The notes beneath the pieces are model-generated. The model was given only the letters and a program-made list of their open reading frames with translations. It ran no database searches and was not told the origin of the DNA. From positions 744,001-808,000 of the forward strand of contig NZ_CP141614.1 in assembly GCF_035593265.1 (NCBI RefSeq): a stretch of DNA of 64,000 nucleotides, read 5' to 3'. Below are positions 36,248 to 44,429 of the stretch, one piece after another. The position numbers and the translations under genes are program-made. Within the stretch, counting starts at the first letter, position 1; every line of letters starts with the position of its first letter. Source of the stretch: Limnochorda sp. LNt. GTDB lineage: Bacteria; Bacillota; Limnochordia; Limnochordales; Geochordaceae.

Positions 36248-37384
36248 ATGGTGAGACGATACGCGCCGACTGCATGGGGGCTCTTGCTCGCGACCGTGGT
36301 CTGGTGGCTGGCCGCGGGGATGTCGGCCCGGGCTGGCCAGGCGTCCGGACCTCCTGGGCCCCCATCCGGCGCCACGGGCCGCTGGGTCCTGACGGGCACC
36401 GTCCACAACCCGTACGGCATCGGGATCCCGGGCGCCGAGGTGGAGTTGGCGGCCCTCGGCATGCGGGTTCAGGCCGACGCCGGCGGCCGGTTTCGGCTGG
36501 AGGGCCTCGGATCGCCGGGCAGCGTCCAGGTGTCGGTGCGCGGCACGGGCTACCTCCCTCGCACCTTCCCCGTGACCCTGGCGGCCGACCAGGAGCTGCG
36601 CCACGACTTCGAGCTGGCCATCGACGGGATCCACTTCCTGAGGGCCCTGGAGGACGTGCGGCTGCGCCTCTACCGCGAGGGGGGCTTCTCGCCCATCGCC
36701 TGGTGGGTGCCGCGGCTGGGGCTGGTGGTGCGCTACACCCGTCCGGAGCTGCGGGGCTCGCAGGATCGTCTCTTCGAGATGTTCTCGGCGGTCATCATCG
36801 CCAAGGAGATCATGGCTCCCTTCCCCTACCTCCACGACGGCGACGCCCAGCTCATCAGCGAGGCCGTCACCCCCAGCGAGCACCTGCTGCGCCGTTACCC
36901 CCGAGGCCCGCTCCTGGAGATGCTGGCCCGGGGCACTCCCGACATCGAGAGGGCCCTGACCTGGACCCAGGAGCATTACGAGTTCTACCGCAACGGGCAG
37001 GGCCAGGGGCGGGAGGTGCCCGGCTGGGCCCAGGTGCAACGCGCGCTGGATGCCGTCACCTCCGAGCTCTTCCGCGAGCCGGAGGCCGGCGGAGTCTACG
37101 TGCCCGGATACGGGCTGGTCTTCAACGCCCCGCGTGCCCCGCAGTTTCCGCCAGTCACCGCCTTGAGCGTGCTCAGCATGCTCCTGGCGCTGCGGGTGCC
37201 GATCCCCGAGGGCGACCGCATCTTCGTGCAGCTCGACGACGGCGAGGCGCTGTGGGCTCTCGAGGCGCCCATCCAGACCCTGCGCCGCCTGCTGGACAGC
37301 CAGCAAGAGCACGACCTGTACCTGGATCTGCCCAACCTGGAGGAGCTGCGCGTCTATCGCAACGGCATGCCGTGGGGGCGTTGA
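36248..37384 (+). CDS. Exported protein with carboxypeptidase-regulatory-like beta domain
   Basis: A 378-residue secreted protein. After the signal peptide (WGLLLATVVWWLAAGMSARA) a beta-sandwich of the CarboxypepD_reg type is visible at residues about 45-115 (TGTVHNPYGIGIPGAEVEL, FRLEGLGSPGSVQVSVRGTG). The rest is an unrecognised alpha/beta region (IIAKEIMAPFPYLHDGDAQL, VPGYGLVFNAPRAPQFPPV) ending with LYLDLPNLEELRVYRNG. ATG 36248 follows GGAAGGGG. It is 32 bases after the preceding exported protein gene and converges with the URO-D-like gene. No catalytic motif was recognised. Confidence 0.78.
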   Translation: MVRRYAPTAWGLLLATVVWWLAAGMSARAGQASGPPGPPSGATGRWVLTGTVHNPYGIGIPGAEVELAALGMRVQADAGGRFRLEGLGSPGSVQVSVRGTGYLPRTFPVTLAADQELRHDFELAIDGIHFLRALEDVRLRLYREGGFSPIAWWVPRLGLVVRYTRPELRGSQDRLFEMFSAVIIAKEIMAPFPYLHDGDAQLISEAVTPSEHLLRRYPRGPLLEMLARGTPDIERALTWTQEHYEFYRNGQGQGREVPGWAQVQRALDAVTSELFREPEAGGVYVPGYGLVFNAPRAPQFPPVTALSVLSMLLALRVPIPEGDRIFVQLDDGEALWALEAPIQTLRRLLDSQQEHDLYLDLPNLEELRVYRNGMPWGR

Positions 37385-37388
37385 GCCC

Positions 37389-38333
37389 TCACGACTCCCG
37401 ACATGCCTCCCTGGCCGCCACGATGAGGTCGGCCGGCGTGTCGGTCGGGACCGCGCACCCGGGCCCGATGATGAGACCGGGGCGACCGGCCCGGGCAATG
37501 GTCTCCCGCACCATGCGGCGCACCTCCGAGGGGGTGCGCCCCGTGAGCCCGATCTCGTCGATACCGACGACGAGCGCGGCGCGGGTGGCGGCGCGTGCCT
37601 GGGCCAGCGTCGGCGGGGAGTGGTGGACGGACCAGTTGAATGCATGGGCGGGGTAGCGCTCGAAGACGGGCTGCCAGCGCAGCCGGGTCCCGTGGAGATG
37701 GGCGACGTTGAAATAGAACTTGCCCTGGCGTGCGAGCTCCGCCACCGTCTCCATCACGGCGAGGTCGTAGGGGAGCACCCATTCCTCGAATTGAGACTCG
37801 CTCATCTCGTCTTCGCCGATCCCGTTGATGGAGTAGAAGATTCCGGCGGCTTCCGTCTCGGCCACGGCTTTGACGTAGGATTGCAGGGTCTCGGTAACGG
37901 ATTCGAGGAAGTTCTTGAATGCCGTTGGGTGTCTCTCCCACAACGGCATCAGATGGTTTCGCAATGTGCGACGCGCGACGCCCAGCGGGTTGAAGACCGT
38001 TTCGATGAATGGAACGTCGGCCCCCAACCTGGCCCGGATCTCCCGCAGGCAACGCAATTGCTCGGCGAGCTCGGGCGCCTCCAAGGGGAATCGGGTGAAG
38101 CGACCGAGGGCCTCGACCGTCTCCACCTCCGTAACCCCCGGCGGCATCGGGTAACGATAGTCGCTCATCACCTTGAGCCAGTCGAGATCGTAGGCCTCGA
38201 AGAAGTCGACGTGGATGGCTGCCGTGCGATGGGCAGGAAGGTGTTGGGTGCCGAAGTGGAACCAAATGGAAAACAGCACGCCGACGCTGTCGTCGCCTGC
38301 CAGAGCCCGTCGCAGCCGCTCGGCTCGCGTCAT
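37389..38333 (-). CDS. Uroporphyrinogen decarboxylase-like (URO-D/MtaA fold) protein
   Basis: A 314-residue TIM-barrel protein of the URO-D superfamily, probably of the methyltransferase-like (MtaA/CmuA) or uncharacterised branch rather than true HemE. It opens with TRAERLRRALAGDDSVGVLF, has DVPFIETVFNPLGVARR, YSINGIGEDEMSESQFEEW and NVAHLHGTRLRW, and ends with GLIIGPGCAVPTDTPADLI, the usual C-terminal GPGC turn of the branch. ATG 38333 follows GGGGGAGG. No corrinoid protein or haem gene is nearby, so its substrate is open. It is divergent from the helicase-associated gene. Confidence 0.82.
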   Translation of the reverse strand: MTRAERLRRALAGDDSVGVLFSIWFHFGTQHLPAHRTAAIHVDFFEAYDLDWLKVMSDYRYPMPPGVTEVETVEALGRFTRFPLEAPELAEQLRCLREIRARLGADVPFIETVFNPLGVARRTLRNHLMPLWERHPTAFKNFLESVTETLQSYVKAVAETEAAGIFYSINGIGEDEMSESQFEEWVLPYDLAVMETVAELARQGKFYFNVAHLHGTRLRWQPVFERYPAHAFNWSVHHSPPTLAQARAATRAALVVGIDEIGLTGRTPSEVRRMVRETIARAGRPGLIIGPGCAVPTDTPADLIVAAREACRES

Positions 38334-38456
38334 GGCGGGACGCCTCCCCCTTGCTCTCGACCGGGTCGCCTGTGATATTCTCAATGAGTGACTGACAATC
38401 CTGGAATGCTGGAGTCCTGTGCCGGCCCGACATTTGGACTGTGGGAGCGGCGATCG

Positions 38457-40454
38457 ATGCAGTATCGTCAGCTGACGAGTCAAGAGCCGCCTGCGGCGCT
38501 GGATGGGGCCGCGTATCGCGCGTTGAGCCCCCATGCCCAGACGGCCTTGCTCGCCTTGCTCTTCTCGCGAGCGAGTCTGCCGGCCCCGGAGCTGGCGGGC
38601 GCCGGTGCCGACCAGGTGGTCGCCCGGGTGGCGGCCCTGGTCGGAGGCAAGCCGGCGGCGCTGGCGGCCCTATGGGAGGCGAGGCGGGCGGGTCTCGCCG
38701 TGCTGGTGAGGGAGCGCCGCTACGATCTCTACCTGCTGCCCGACGAGAGCCGCCAGCTCCTGTGGAACATCGGGGCCCGCGACCTGAGGTCCCGCCGGCC
38801 GCCCATCACCTTCGTGGTCGAGACGGCCTTCGGGCAGGATCGCTTCGATACCGCCGGGGTCGAGGCCGCCAGCGCCCTCCTCTTCGACCTGGCGGCCGTC
38901 ATCGCCTTCGTGCGGGCAGAGGAGGCGCCCCTGGGGCCTGGAGGGCACCTGCAGCGGCGGGCCCAGCACCGCCTCACCGAGTACCTCTCCCTCAAGGAGC
39001 CGCTGGCGCCCGATACCGGCCCCTTCGCCCCCGAGCCCCCGAGGATGGGCTTCTTGCTGGACCTGGCCAAGCGCATCGGCCTGGTGCAGGTGGCGCCAGG
39101 AGACGCCGAGTTCCTGCAGGAGGGCCCGCTGGCCGACGCATGGCTGCGGGCGGGACCTGGCCGCCGGCTCGCCCGGGCGATGGCCGGCTTCTGCGCCATG
39201 GCCGGGGGGTCCGAGGTCGATGCGCTCATCGCCCTGGATGCCTCCCGCTGGGTGGCGGCACCCGGGCGAGGCGTCTGGGTCAAGGGCTTCGCCGAAGCCA
39301 TCAGTCACTTCGAGGATGAGCCATTCCCAGCCTATCGCCTGGTCTCGCTGATCAAGACGCTGCAGCGACTGGCCTGGATGGGGGCCGTCTTCATGTGGAG
39401 GGCCCGCTGGCACGAGCCTCCGCCCGAGTCGGGTGAGGCGGGCAACGTCTCGGTCAAGCCGGCGCCCAGCCAGCGCAGGGGGTTGCCCCCGCTATCCGAC
39501 GTCGCCTTCGGCATCACCGCCATCGGGCGGGTGCTGTGGGATGCGCTCAGCGATCCACGTGCCATGCTGGAGGCGGCCCGCCTCGACGAGGATGCCGAGC
39601 CGGAGCTCCAGGCCGTCTCCGAGGGGGTGCGGCCCGGACGGCTGGGGGAGCTGGACGATGACCCGTCCGTCGACGGTCATGTGACGGCGGCGCCTGCGCC
39701 GGGCATCGCCATCGACCAGCGGCTGGCCCAGCTGTTGCCCGAGGACGAGACGCACGCTTTCATCCAGCCCAACTTCGAGATCCTGGCGCCACGCCACATG
39801 CGCCCGGACCGCCTGGCCCGGCTGATGGAGATCTCCGAGGTGGTACGCTCGGACCGGATGGTGCAGCTTCGTCTCGACGTGGACCGAGCGGCAGCCGCGG
39901 TGCGGTCGGGTCGGTGGGCGCCGGCCGAGGTGGTCGGGCTGCTGCGGGAGGCGGCTCGCCACGAGCTGCCACAAAACGTGCAGTTTACCCTGGTGGATGC
40001 CCTCAAGCCGCTGGGGCGGGTGCAGCTGATGGATGGCATCCTGGTGCGCACGGACGACGCCACGGTGGCTTCGGCCCTGCTCGACGGTGCCCGCGCCCGC
40101 GGCATCCCCATCGACCGGGTGGCCCCGGAGGCGCTCTGGATCGAGCGTCGCTACGTGGGCGCGCTGCTGGAGGCGGCCGAGCGCTCTGGGTATCCGGTCC
40201 GGCCCTGGGTCAAGGGCACCCGGGTGGCCTACCCGGCCCAGCGGGCCGACGAGGTGGGGCAGGCGCTGGAGAGCGCCGCCCGCCAGGCGGCCCGGGAGTC
40301 GGGCATCCTGGTGGAGCGGCGTCCGCCCCCCTCCCTTGCGCGGGGGCGGCGGGACCTTACGTTCGTCCCGCCTGGCAGCGAGGCCGACCTGCTCGGGGTG
40401 GCGGGCCGGGCTTCGAGGCTGCCCGCCTCCTGGGCGTCCCGGCGGGAGGAGTGA
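38457..40454 (+). CDS. Helicase-associated (Helicase_C_3) protein, partner of XPB
   Basis: A 665-residue protein. The N-terminal two thirds are helical with winged-helix-like repeats (LSPHAQTALLALLFSRASLP, RMGFLLDLAKRIGLVQ). The hallmark ETHAFIQPNFEILAPRHMRP (about residue 435) and following RLDVDRAAAAVRSG identify the Helicase_C_3 / XPB-Ssl2-like N-terminal family found beside XPB helicases in actinobacteria and some Firmicutes. No helicase motifs are present. ATG 38457 follows GGGAG. The XPB gene starts 6 bases after its stop, with the SD inside this gene, so the two are coupled. It probably regulates or targets the helicase in DNA repair. Confidence 0.85.
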   Translation: MQYRQLTSQEPPAALDGAAYRALSPHAQTALLALLFSRASLPAPELAGAGADQVVARVAALVGGKPAALAALWEARRAGLAVLVRERRYDLYLLPDESRQLLWNIGARDLRSRRPPITFVVETAFGQDRFDTAGVEAASALLFDLAAVIAFVRAEEAPLGPGGHLQRRAQHRLTEYLSLKEPLAPDTGPFAPEPPRMGFLLDLAKRIGLVQVAPGDAEFLQEGPLADAWLRAGPGRRLARAMAGFCAMAGGSEVDALIALDASRWVAAPGRGVWVKGFAEAISHFEDEPFPAYRLVSLIKTLQRLAWMGAVFMWRARWHEPPPESGEAGNVSVKPAPSQRRGLPPLSDVAFGITAIGRVLWDALSDPRAMLEAARLDEDAEPELQAVSEGVRPGRLGELDDDPSVDGHVTAAPAPGIAIDQRLAQLLPEDETHAFIQPNFEILAPRHMRPDRLARLMEISEVVRSDRMVQLRLDVDRAAAAVRSGRWAPAEVVGLLREAARHELPQNVQFTLVDALKPLGRVQLMDGILVRTDDATVASALLDGARARGIPIDRVAPEALWIERRYVGALLEAAERSGYPVRPWVKGTRVAYPAQRADEVGQALESAARQAARESGILVERRPPPSLARGRRDLTFVPPGSEADLLGVAGRASRLPASWASRREE

Positions 40455-40460
40455 CGTCCG

Positions 40461-42320
40461 TTGGGCTATCGTCCCGAAAACCCGGTCATCGTCCAGAGCA
40501 ATCACGAGATCCTGCTGGAAGTGGACAATCCCCGCTACGAAGAGGCCCGGGACGCCCTGGCCCGCTTCGCGGAGCTGGAGAAGAGCCCGGAGCACATCCA
40601 CACCTACCGGATCACGCCTCTGTCGCTGTGGAACGCGGCGGCCTCCGGACTGTCGGCCTCCGACGTGCTGAGCGTGCTGGAGCGGTACGGCAAGTTCGAC
40701 GTGCCGCTGGCCATCGCGCAGGTCGTCCAGGAGTACATGGCGCGGTACGGGCTCGTCAAGCTGGTGCGCGGGGGTGGGGCGCCGGCCAACGGCAAGGCGA
40801 CTCGCGGCGGAGCGCGCCGCCACGGGGCGGCTGCGGGCGGCCGGGACGGGCAAACCCTGCTGCTGACCAGCACCGACCCCGCCGTCATCGAGGAGATCGC
40901 CCACCACCCGCGCCTGGCACCCTACCTGCTCGGCCGCGTCGACCAGCGGACCCTGGCCGTCGACGGGCGGTACAGGGGCCACGTCAAGCAAGCCCTGGTC
41001 CACATCGGTTATCCCGTGGAGGACCTGGCGGGGTACGTCCAGGGAGCGGCGCTGGAGATGGCCTTGCGCCCCGTGACCCGCTCGGGACGCCCCTTCGCCC
41101 TGCGAGACTACCAGCGGCAGGCGGTCGACGCCTTTTGGGTGGAGGGCACGGAGCGGGGCGGCAACGGCGTGGTGGTGCTGCCCTGCGGCGCGGGCAAGAC
41201 CATCGTCGGGCTCGGCGTCATGGCCCGGGCCCGCACCCAGACGCTGATCCTCTCCACCAACGTGACGGCGGTGCGCCAGTGGGTGGCCGAGATCCTGGAC
41301 AAGACCACCCTCGGCGAAGAGGACGTGGGCGAGTACACCGGCGAGGCCAAGGAGGTGAAGCCGGTCACCGTCGCCACCTACCAGATCCTGACCCACCGCC
41401 GTGCCGGCGACGACGAGTACCCTCACTTCGCCCTCTTCAACAGCCGTGACTGGGGCCTCATCATCTATGACGAGGTGCACCTGCTGCCGGCCGACGTCTT
41501 TCGCATCACGGCCGAGATCCAGGCCCGCCGGAGGCTGGGGCTGACGGCGACGCTCATCCGGGAGGACGGCCGAGAGACCGACGTCTTCAGTCTCATCGGG
41601 CCCAAGCGCTTCGACGTGCCCTGGCGCGACCTGGAGAAGGCCCGCTGGATCGCCACGGCGGAGTGCTTCGAGCTGCGGGTGCCGCTGGACGAGTCGGTGC
41701 GCATGAGCTACGCGGTGGCCGAGGACCGCGAGAAGTTTCGCATCGCCTCCGAGAACCCCCGCAAGCTGGCGGTGGTCCGGGCCCTGTGCCGCTACCACCG
41801 CGGCGACCAGGTGCTCATCATCGGCCAGTACCTCGCTCAGCTCGAAGCCATCGCCTCGATGCTGGATGCCCCTCTCATCACCGGGCGCACGCCCAACGCC
41901 CGTCGCGAGGAGCTCTATGCGGCCTTCAAGGAGGGCCGGGTCCGATGCCTGGTCGTCTCCAAGGTGGCCAACTTCGCGGTGGACCTGCCGGACGCCAGCG
42001 TGGCCATCCAGGTCTCGGGCACCTTCGGCTCGCGGCAGGAGGAGGCCCAGCGGCTCGGCCGCATCCTGCGGCCCAAGGCCGGCGACAACGTGGCCCGCTT
42101 CTACTCCATCGTCACCGCGCCCAGCGCGGAGCAGCGCTTCGCGGCCAAGCGGCAACTCTTCCTGACGGAGCAGGGGTACCGCTACGCCATCTACTCCGCC
42201 GAGCGAGCCGTGGCGCTGCTCGAGGCGGGGCAGGGGCTCAGCGTGGACGGCGAGGCGCCCGCGCTGACCGGGATGGCCCCGGGGTCACCAGCCCTCCTCG
42301 AGGCCGACCGACAGTCGTAG
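40461..42320 (+). CDS. XPB/Ssl2-type SF2 DNA helicase
   Basis: A 619-residue SF2 helicase of the XPB (ERCC3) type. The N-terminal damage-recognition-like domain (IVQSNHEILLEVDNP to GYPVEDLAGY) precedes the motor: Q-region RDYQRQAVDAFW, Walker A LPCGAGKTIV (Lys246), DEVH box IIYDEVHLLP (Asp337), TATLIREDGRETDVF (motif III with the XPB RED motif), and QEEAQRLGRILRPK (motif VI). TTG 40461 follows GGAGGAG by 10 bases. XPB helicases open DNA for transcription-coupled or excision repair. Its last 36 bases overlap, on the opposite strand, the end of the next gene. Confidence 0.93.
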   Translation: MGYRPENPVIVQSNHEILLEVDNPRYEEARDALARFAELEKSPEHIHTYRITPLSLWNAAASGLSASDVLSVLERYGKFDVPLAIAQVVQEYMARYGLVKLVRGGGAPANGKATRGGARRHGAAAGGRDGQTLLLTSTDPAVIEEIAHHPRLAPYLLGRVDQRTLAVDGRYRGHVKQALVHIGYPVEDLAGYVQGAALEMALRPVTRSGRPFALRDYQRQAVDAFWVEGTERGGNGVVVLPCGAGKTIVGLGVMARARTQTLILSTNVTAVRQWVAEILDKTTLGEEDVGEYTGEAKEVKPVTVATYQILTHRRAGDDEYPHFALFNSRDWGLIIYDEVHLLPADVFRITAEIQARRRLGLTATLIREDGRETDVFSLIGPKRFDVPWRDLEKARWIATAECFELRVPLDESVRMSYAVAEDREKFRIASENPRKLAVVRALCRYHRGDQVLIIGQYLAQLEAIASMLDAPLITGRTPNARREELYAAFKEGRVRCLVVSKVANFAVDLPDASVAIQVSGTFGSRQEEAQRLGRILRPKAGDNVARFYSIVTAPSAEQRFAAKRQLFLTEQGYRYAIYSAERAVALLEAGQGLSVDGEAPALTGMAPGSPALLEADRQS

Positions 42321-42875
42321 GGAGGGTGAGCCTGCTCCGCCCGTCCCCAGGGCCGTCGCGTAGCGAAGCTGGACGTAGAGGCCGGCGAACCAGCCAGGCT
42401 CCAGCACCAGGGCGGCCTGGTCACGGGCCAGGGTTCGGTTCCAGATGGACGGGTAGAAGGCCGCGACCAGCGAGCCGTACCGGATGGCGATGCCGTTGAG
42501 GGCCTGGTCGAAGGGCGCCCCCTCCAGCGGGAGCCGGCGCAGCGTGTAGTAGACGCCGAGCAGGGGCCGACCGCTGCGGTACTCCTCGACCACCCCGCCC
42601 AGGCGGAAGTCCCACTCCGGCCGGGCGCCGAGCGTGCCCTGAAGGCTCCCGGCGAGCGACGCGACGCCCACCTCGCTGGGTTGCAGGGGCACCTTGACCC
42701 CGATCCCCCAGTCGAGGCCGATGGCGTCGACCTCCGTCAGGCCCCAGACGATCCCGGCCCGCCAGACGGGGTGGGGGCGTGGCTCCAGCAAGGCGTCCGC
42801 GGGGCGGGCCGCCCCCAGCACCACGACCGCGACCGCCGCCACCAAGAGTCCCGTTGCCCGTCGGTTGCCCACCAT
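42285..42875 (-). CDS. Exported beta-rich protein of unknown function
   Basis: A 196-residue product with a signal peptide (RATGLLVAAVAVVVLGAA, cleavage near ADALLEP). The mature part is a series of amphipathic beta strands (WDFRLGGVVEEYR, LLGVYYTLRRLPLEG, AIRYGSLVAAFYP, FAGLYVQLRYA), reminiscent of a small beta-barrel or lipid-binding fold. No family was recognised. ATG 42875 has GAGGGGG 6 bases upstream. The gene converges with, and overlaps by 36 bases, the XPB gene; the peroxiredoxin is transcribed just upstream of it, 40 bases away. Confidence 0.7.
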   Translation of the reverse strand: MVGNRRATGLLVAAVAVVVLGAARPADALLEPRPHPVWRAGIVWGLTEVDAIGLDWGIGVKVPLQPSEVGVASLAGSLQGTLGARPEWDFRLGGVVEEYRSGRPLLGVYYTLRRLPLEGAPFDQALNGIAIRYGSLVAAFYPSIWNRTLARDQAALVLEPGWFAGLYVQLRYATALGTGGAGSPSLRLSVGLEEGW

Positions 42876-42915
42876 GACGTGCCCCCTCGAGGCCACCGGT
42901 TAGACGTGGGGCTGG

Positions 42916-43407
42916 CTATTCCTTCCTGACGGCCTGGCCCCGGGCCTCGCGCAGGCGGTCCAGGGTGCGGAGCACCTCCTCGGCATGCCCGTCCACTTTG
43001 ACGGAGTCGAAGACGTGGGCCACTCGCCCCTCGGGGTCGATGAGGAAAGTGGTGCGCCGGGCGCTGGTGCCGCGCTCGTTGAGGACGTCGAGCCGCCGCG
43101 AGATGCTGCGATCGTGGTCGGAGATGAGCGGGAAGCGCAGCCCGCACGCATCGGCGAAGTGACGATGGGATGCCGCGCTGTCGACGCTGACCCCGACCAC
43201 CTCGGCGTCGCGCGCCCGCAGCGCCTCCAGGATGGCGTCGAAGGCCTTGGCCTCCCGGGTGCAACCGGGGGTGTTGTCCTTGGGGTAGAAGTAGAGGACC
43301 AGCCACTTGCCCAGGAACTGCCGCGTCGACAGACGCGTGCCGGCCTGGGTGGGACCCGCCACCTCGGGCATCTGGTCGCCGGGCCCGACCGCTACGGCCA
43401 CCGCCAT
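42916..43407 (-). CDS. Thioredoxin-dependent peroxiredoxin (BCP/PrxQ-like)
   Basis: A 163-residue peroxidase that reduces H2O2 and organic hydroperoxides in the cytosol. The peroxidatic centre is FYPKDNTPGCTREA with Cys49. The usual resolving Cys five residues later is missing (Lys at that position), so this is a 1-Cys-like or atypical form; another Cys in ADACGLRFPLISD might resolve. The conserved Arg lies in SARRTTFLIDPEG. ATG 43407 follows GAGAGG. It lies between the exported beta-rich protein and the divergent SDR gene. With the superoxide dismutase at 62 kb it marks an oxygen-exposed lifestyle. Confidence 0.92.
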   Translation of the reverse strand: MAVAVAVGPGDQMPEVAGPTQAGTRLSTRQFLGKWLVLYFYPKDNTPGCTREAKAFDAILEALRARDAEVVGVSVDSAASHRHFADACGLRFPLISDHDRSISRRLDVLNERGTSARRTTFLIDPEGRVAHVFDSVKVDGHAEEVLRTLDRLREARGQAVRKE

Positions 43408-43561
43408 CGACCTCTCTTTCCGACGGGTCGTGGGTCGACACGGGATATTCTGGCGCGGCGGCGCGGCGGCTTTCAAGGGATGGCCCGTCCGCCCTGCGAA
43501 TCTCGCAAGGAGACGGCACGGGGCCCCAAGGGGTGCCGCCGTCACGGGGAGGGACGCATCG

Positions 43562-44356
43562 ATGGATCTGGGACTGCAGGGTCGGGTGGCCGTGGTGGCA
43601 GCCGCCTCCGAGGGCCTGGGCTACGCCGCGGCGCGGGCGCTGGCGGCCGAGGGGGCGAGGCTGGCCATCTGCTCGCGGCGCGCCGACGCCATCGAGCGGG
43701 CGGCCCGCTCGATCGGGGAGGCCACCGGCGCCGAGGTGCTCGCCGTCACGGCGGACGTGAGTCGGGCCCAGGACGTGGCCCGCCTGGTGGAGGCCGTCGA
43801 TCGCCGGTACGGCCAGGTCGACGTGCTGGTGACCAATGCGGGCGGGCCCCGTGTCGGGACCTTCTTCGAGTTGAGCGACGCCGACTGGCAGGCCGCCTTC
43901 GACCTGCTGGTGATGAGCGTGGTCCGCATGGTGCGGGGCTTCGTGCCCCTCATGCGCAAGACGGGGAGGGGCGGCTCCATCCTGGCGCTGACCTCCTACA
44001 GCCTCAAGGAGCCCATCTCGGGCCTCATGCTGAGCAACACCATGCGCGCGGCGCTGGCGGGGCTGCTCAAGACGCTGTCCCAGGAGCTCGGCGGGGAGGG
44101 CATCCGGGTCAACGTCATCGTCCAGGGCCGCTTCGACACGGAGCGGGTGCGGGAGTTGGACCGGATACGGGCGCAGCGGGAGGGCATCACGCCCGAGCAG
44201 GTGGTGCGCCGCTACGCCGACCAGATCGCCCTGCGCCGGTACGGGCATCCCGACGAGCTGGCGAGGGTCATCGCCTTCCTGGCCTCGGACGCGGCCAGCT
44301 ACGTCACGGGCGCGGCGCTGACCATCGACGGCGGACTGGTCAAGGGCCTGCTCTGA
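43562..44356 (+). CDS. SDR-family protein with non-canonical active site
   Basis: A 264-residue short-chain dehydrogenase/reductase. The cofactor region is VAAASEGLGYAAARALA with ICSRR (Arg pair favouring NADP), and VTNAGGPRVGTFFEL holds the conserved NAG. The catalytic YxxxK is not present: after LTSYSLKEPISGL the expected position reads SNTMRAAL, so Tyr becomes Ser and Lys becomes Arg. The C-terminus YVTGAALTIDGGLVKGL is normal. It belongs to a known but poorly characterised SDR branch with GGPR and LSN motifs. Its reaction cannot be assumed to be 3-ketoacyl reduction. It is monocistronic and converges with the oxidase genes. Confidence 0.85.
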   Translation: MDLGLQGRVAVVAAASEGLGYAAARALAAEGARLAICSRRADAIERAARSIGEATGAEVLAVTADVSRAQDVARLVEAVDRRYGQVDVLVTNAGGPRVGTFFELSDADWQAAFDLLVMSVVRMVRGFVPLMRKTGRGGSILALTSYSLKEPISGLMLSNTMRAALAGLLKTLSQELGGEGIRVNVIVQGRFDTERVRELDRIRAQREGITPEQVVRRYADQIALRRYGHPDELARVIAFLASDAASYVTGAALTIDGGLVKGLL

Positions 44357-44365
44357 CCGACGCGT

Positions 44366-44399
44366 GGGCGGGCCCCGCCACCGCGGCGAGCGCCCGCCC
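44366..44399. terminator. Bidirectional hairpin between SDR and oxidase genes
   Basis: GGGCGGGC at 44366-44373 pairs with GCCCGCCC at 44392-44399, an 8-pair GC stem with an 18-base loop that can fold a smaller hairpin. It lies between the SDR stop (44356) and the stop of the convergent CydB-like gene (44430). No T tract is present on either side. Confidence 0.45.
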
Positions 44400-44429
44400 C
44401 GTCTCGTCGCGCGTGCCGCGCGAGGCGGA

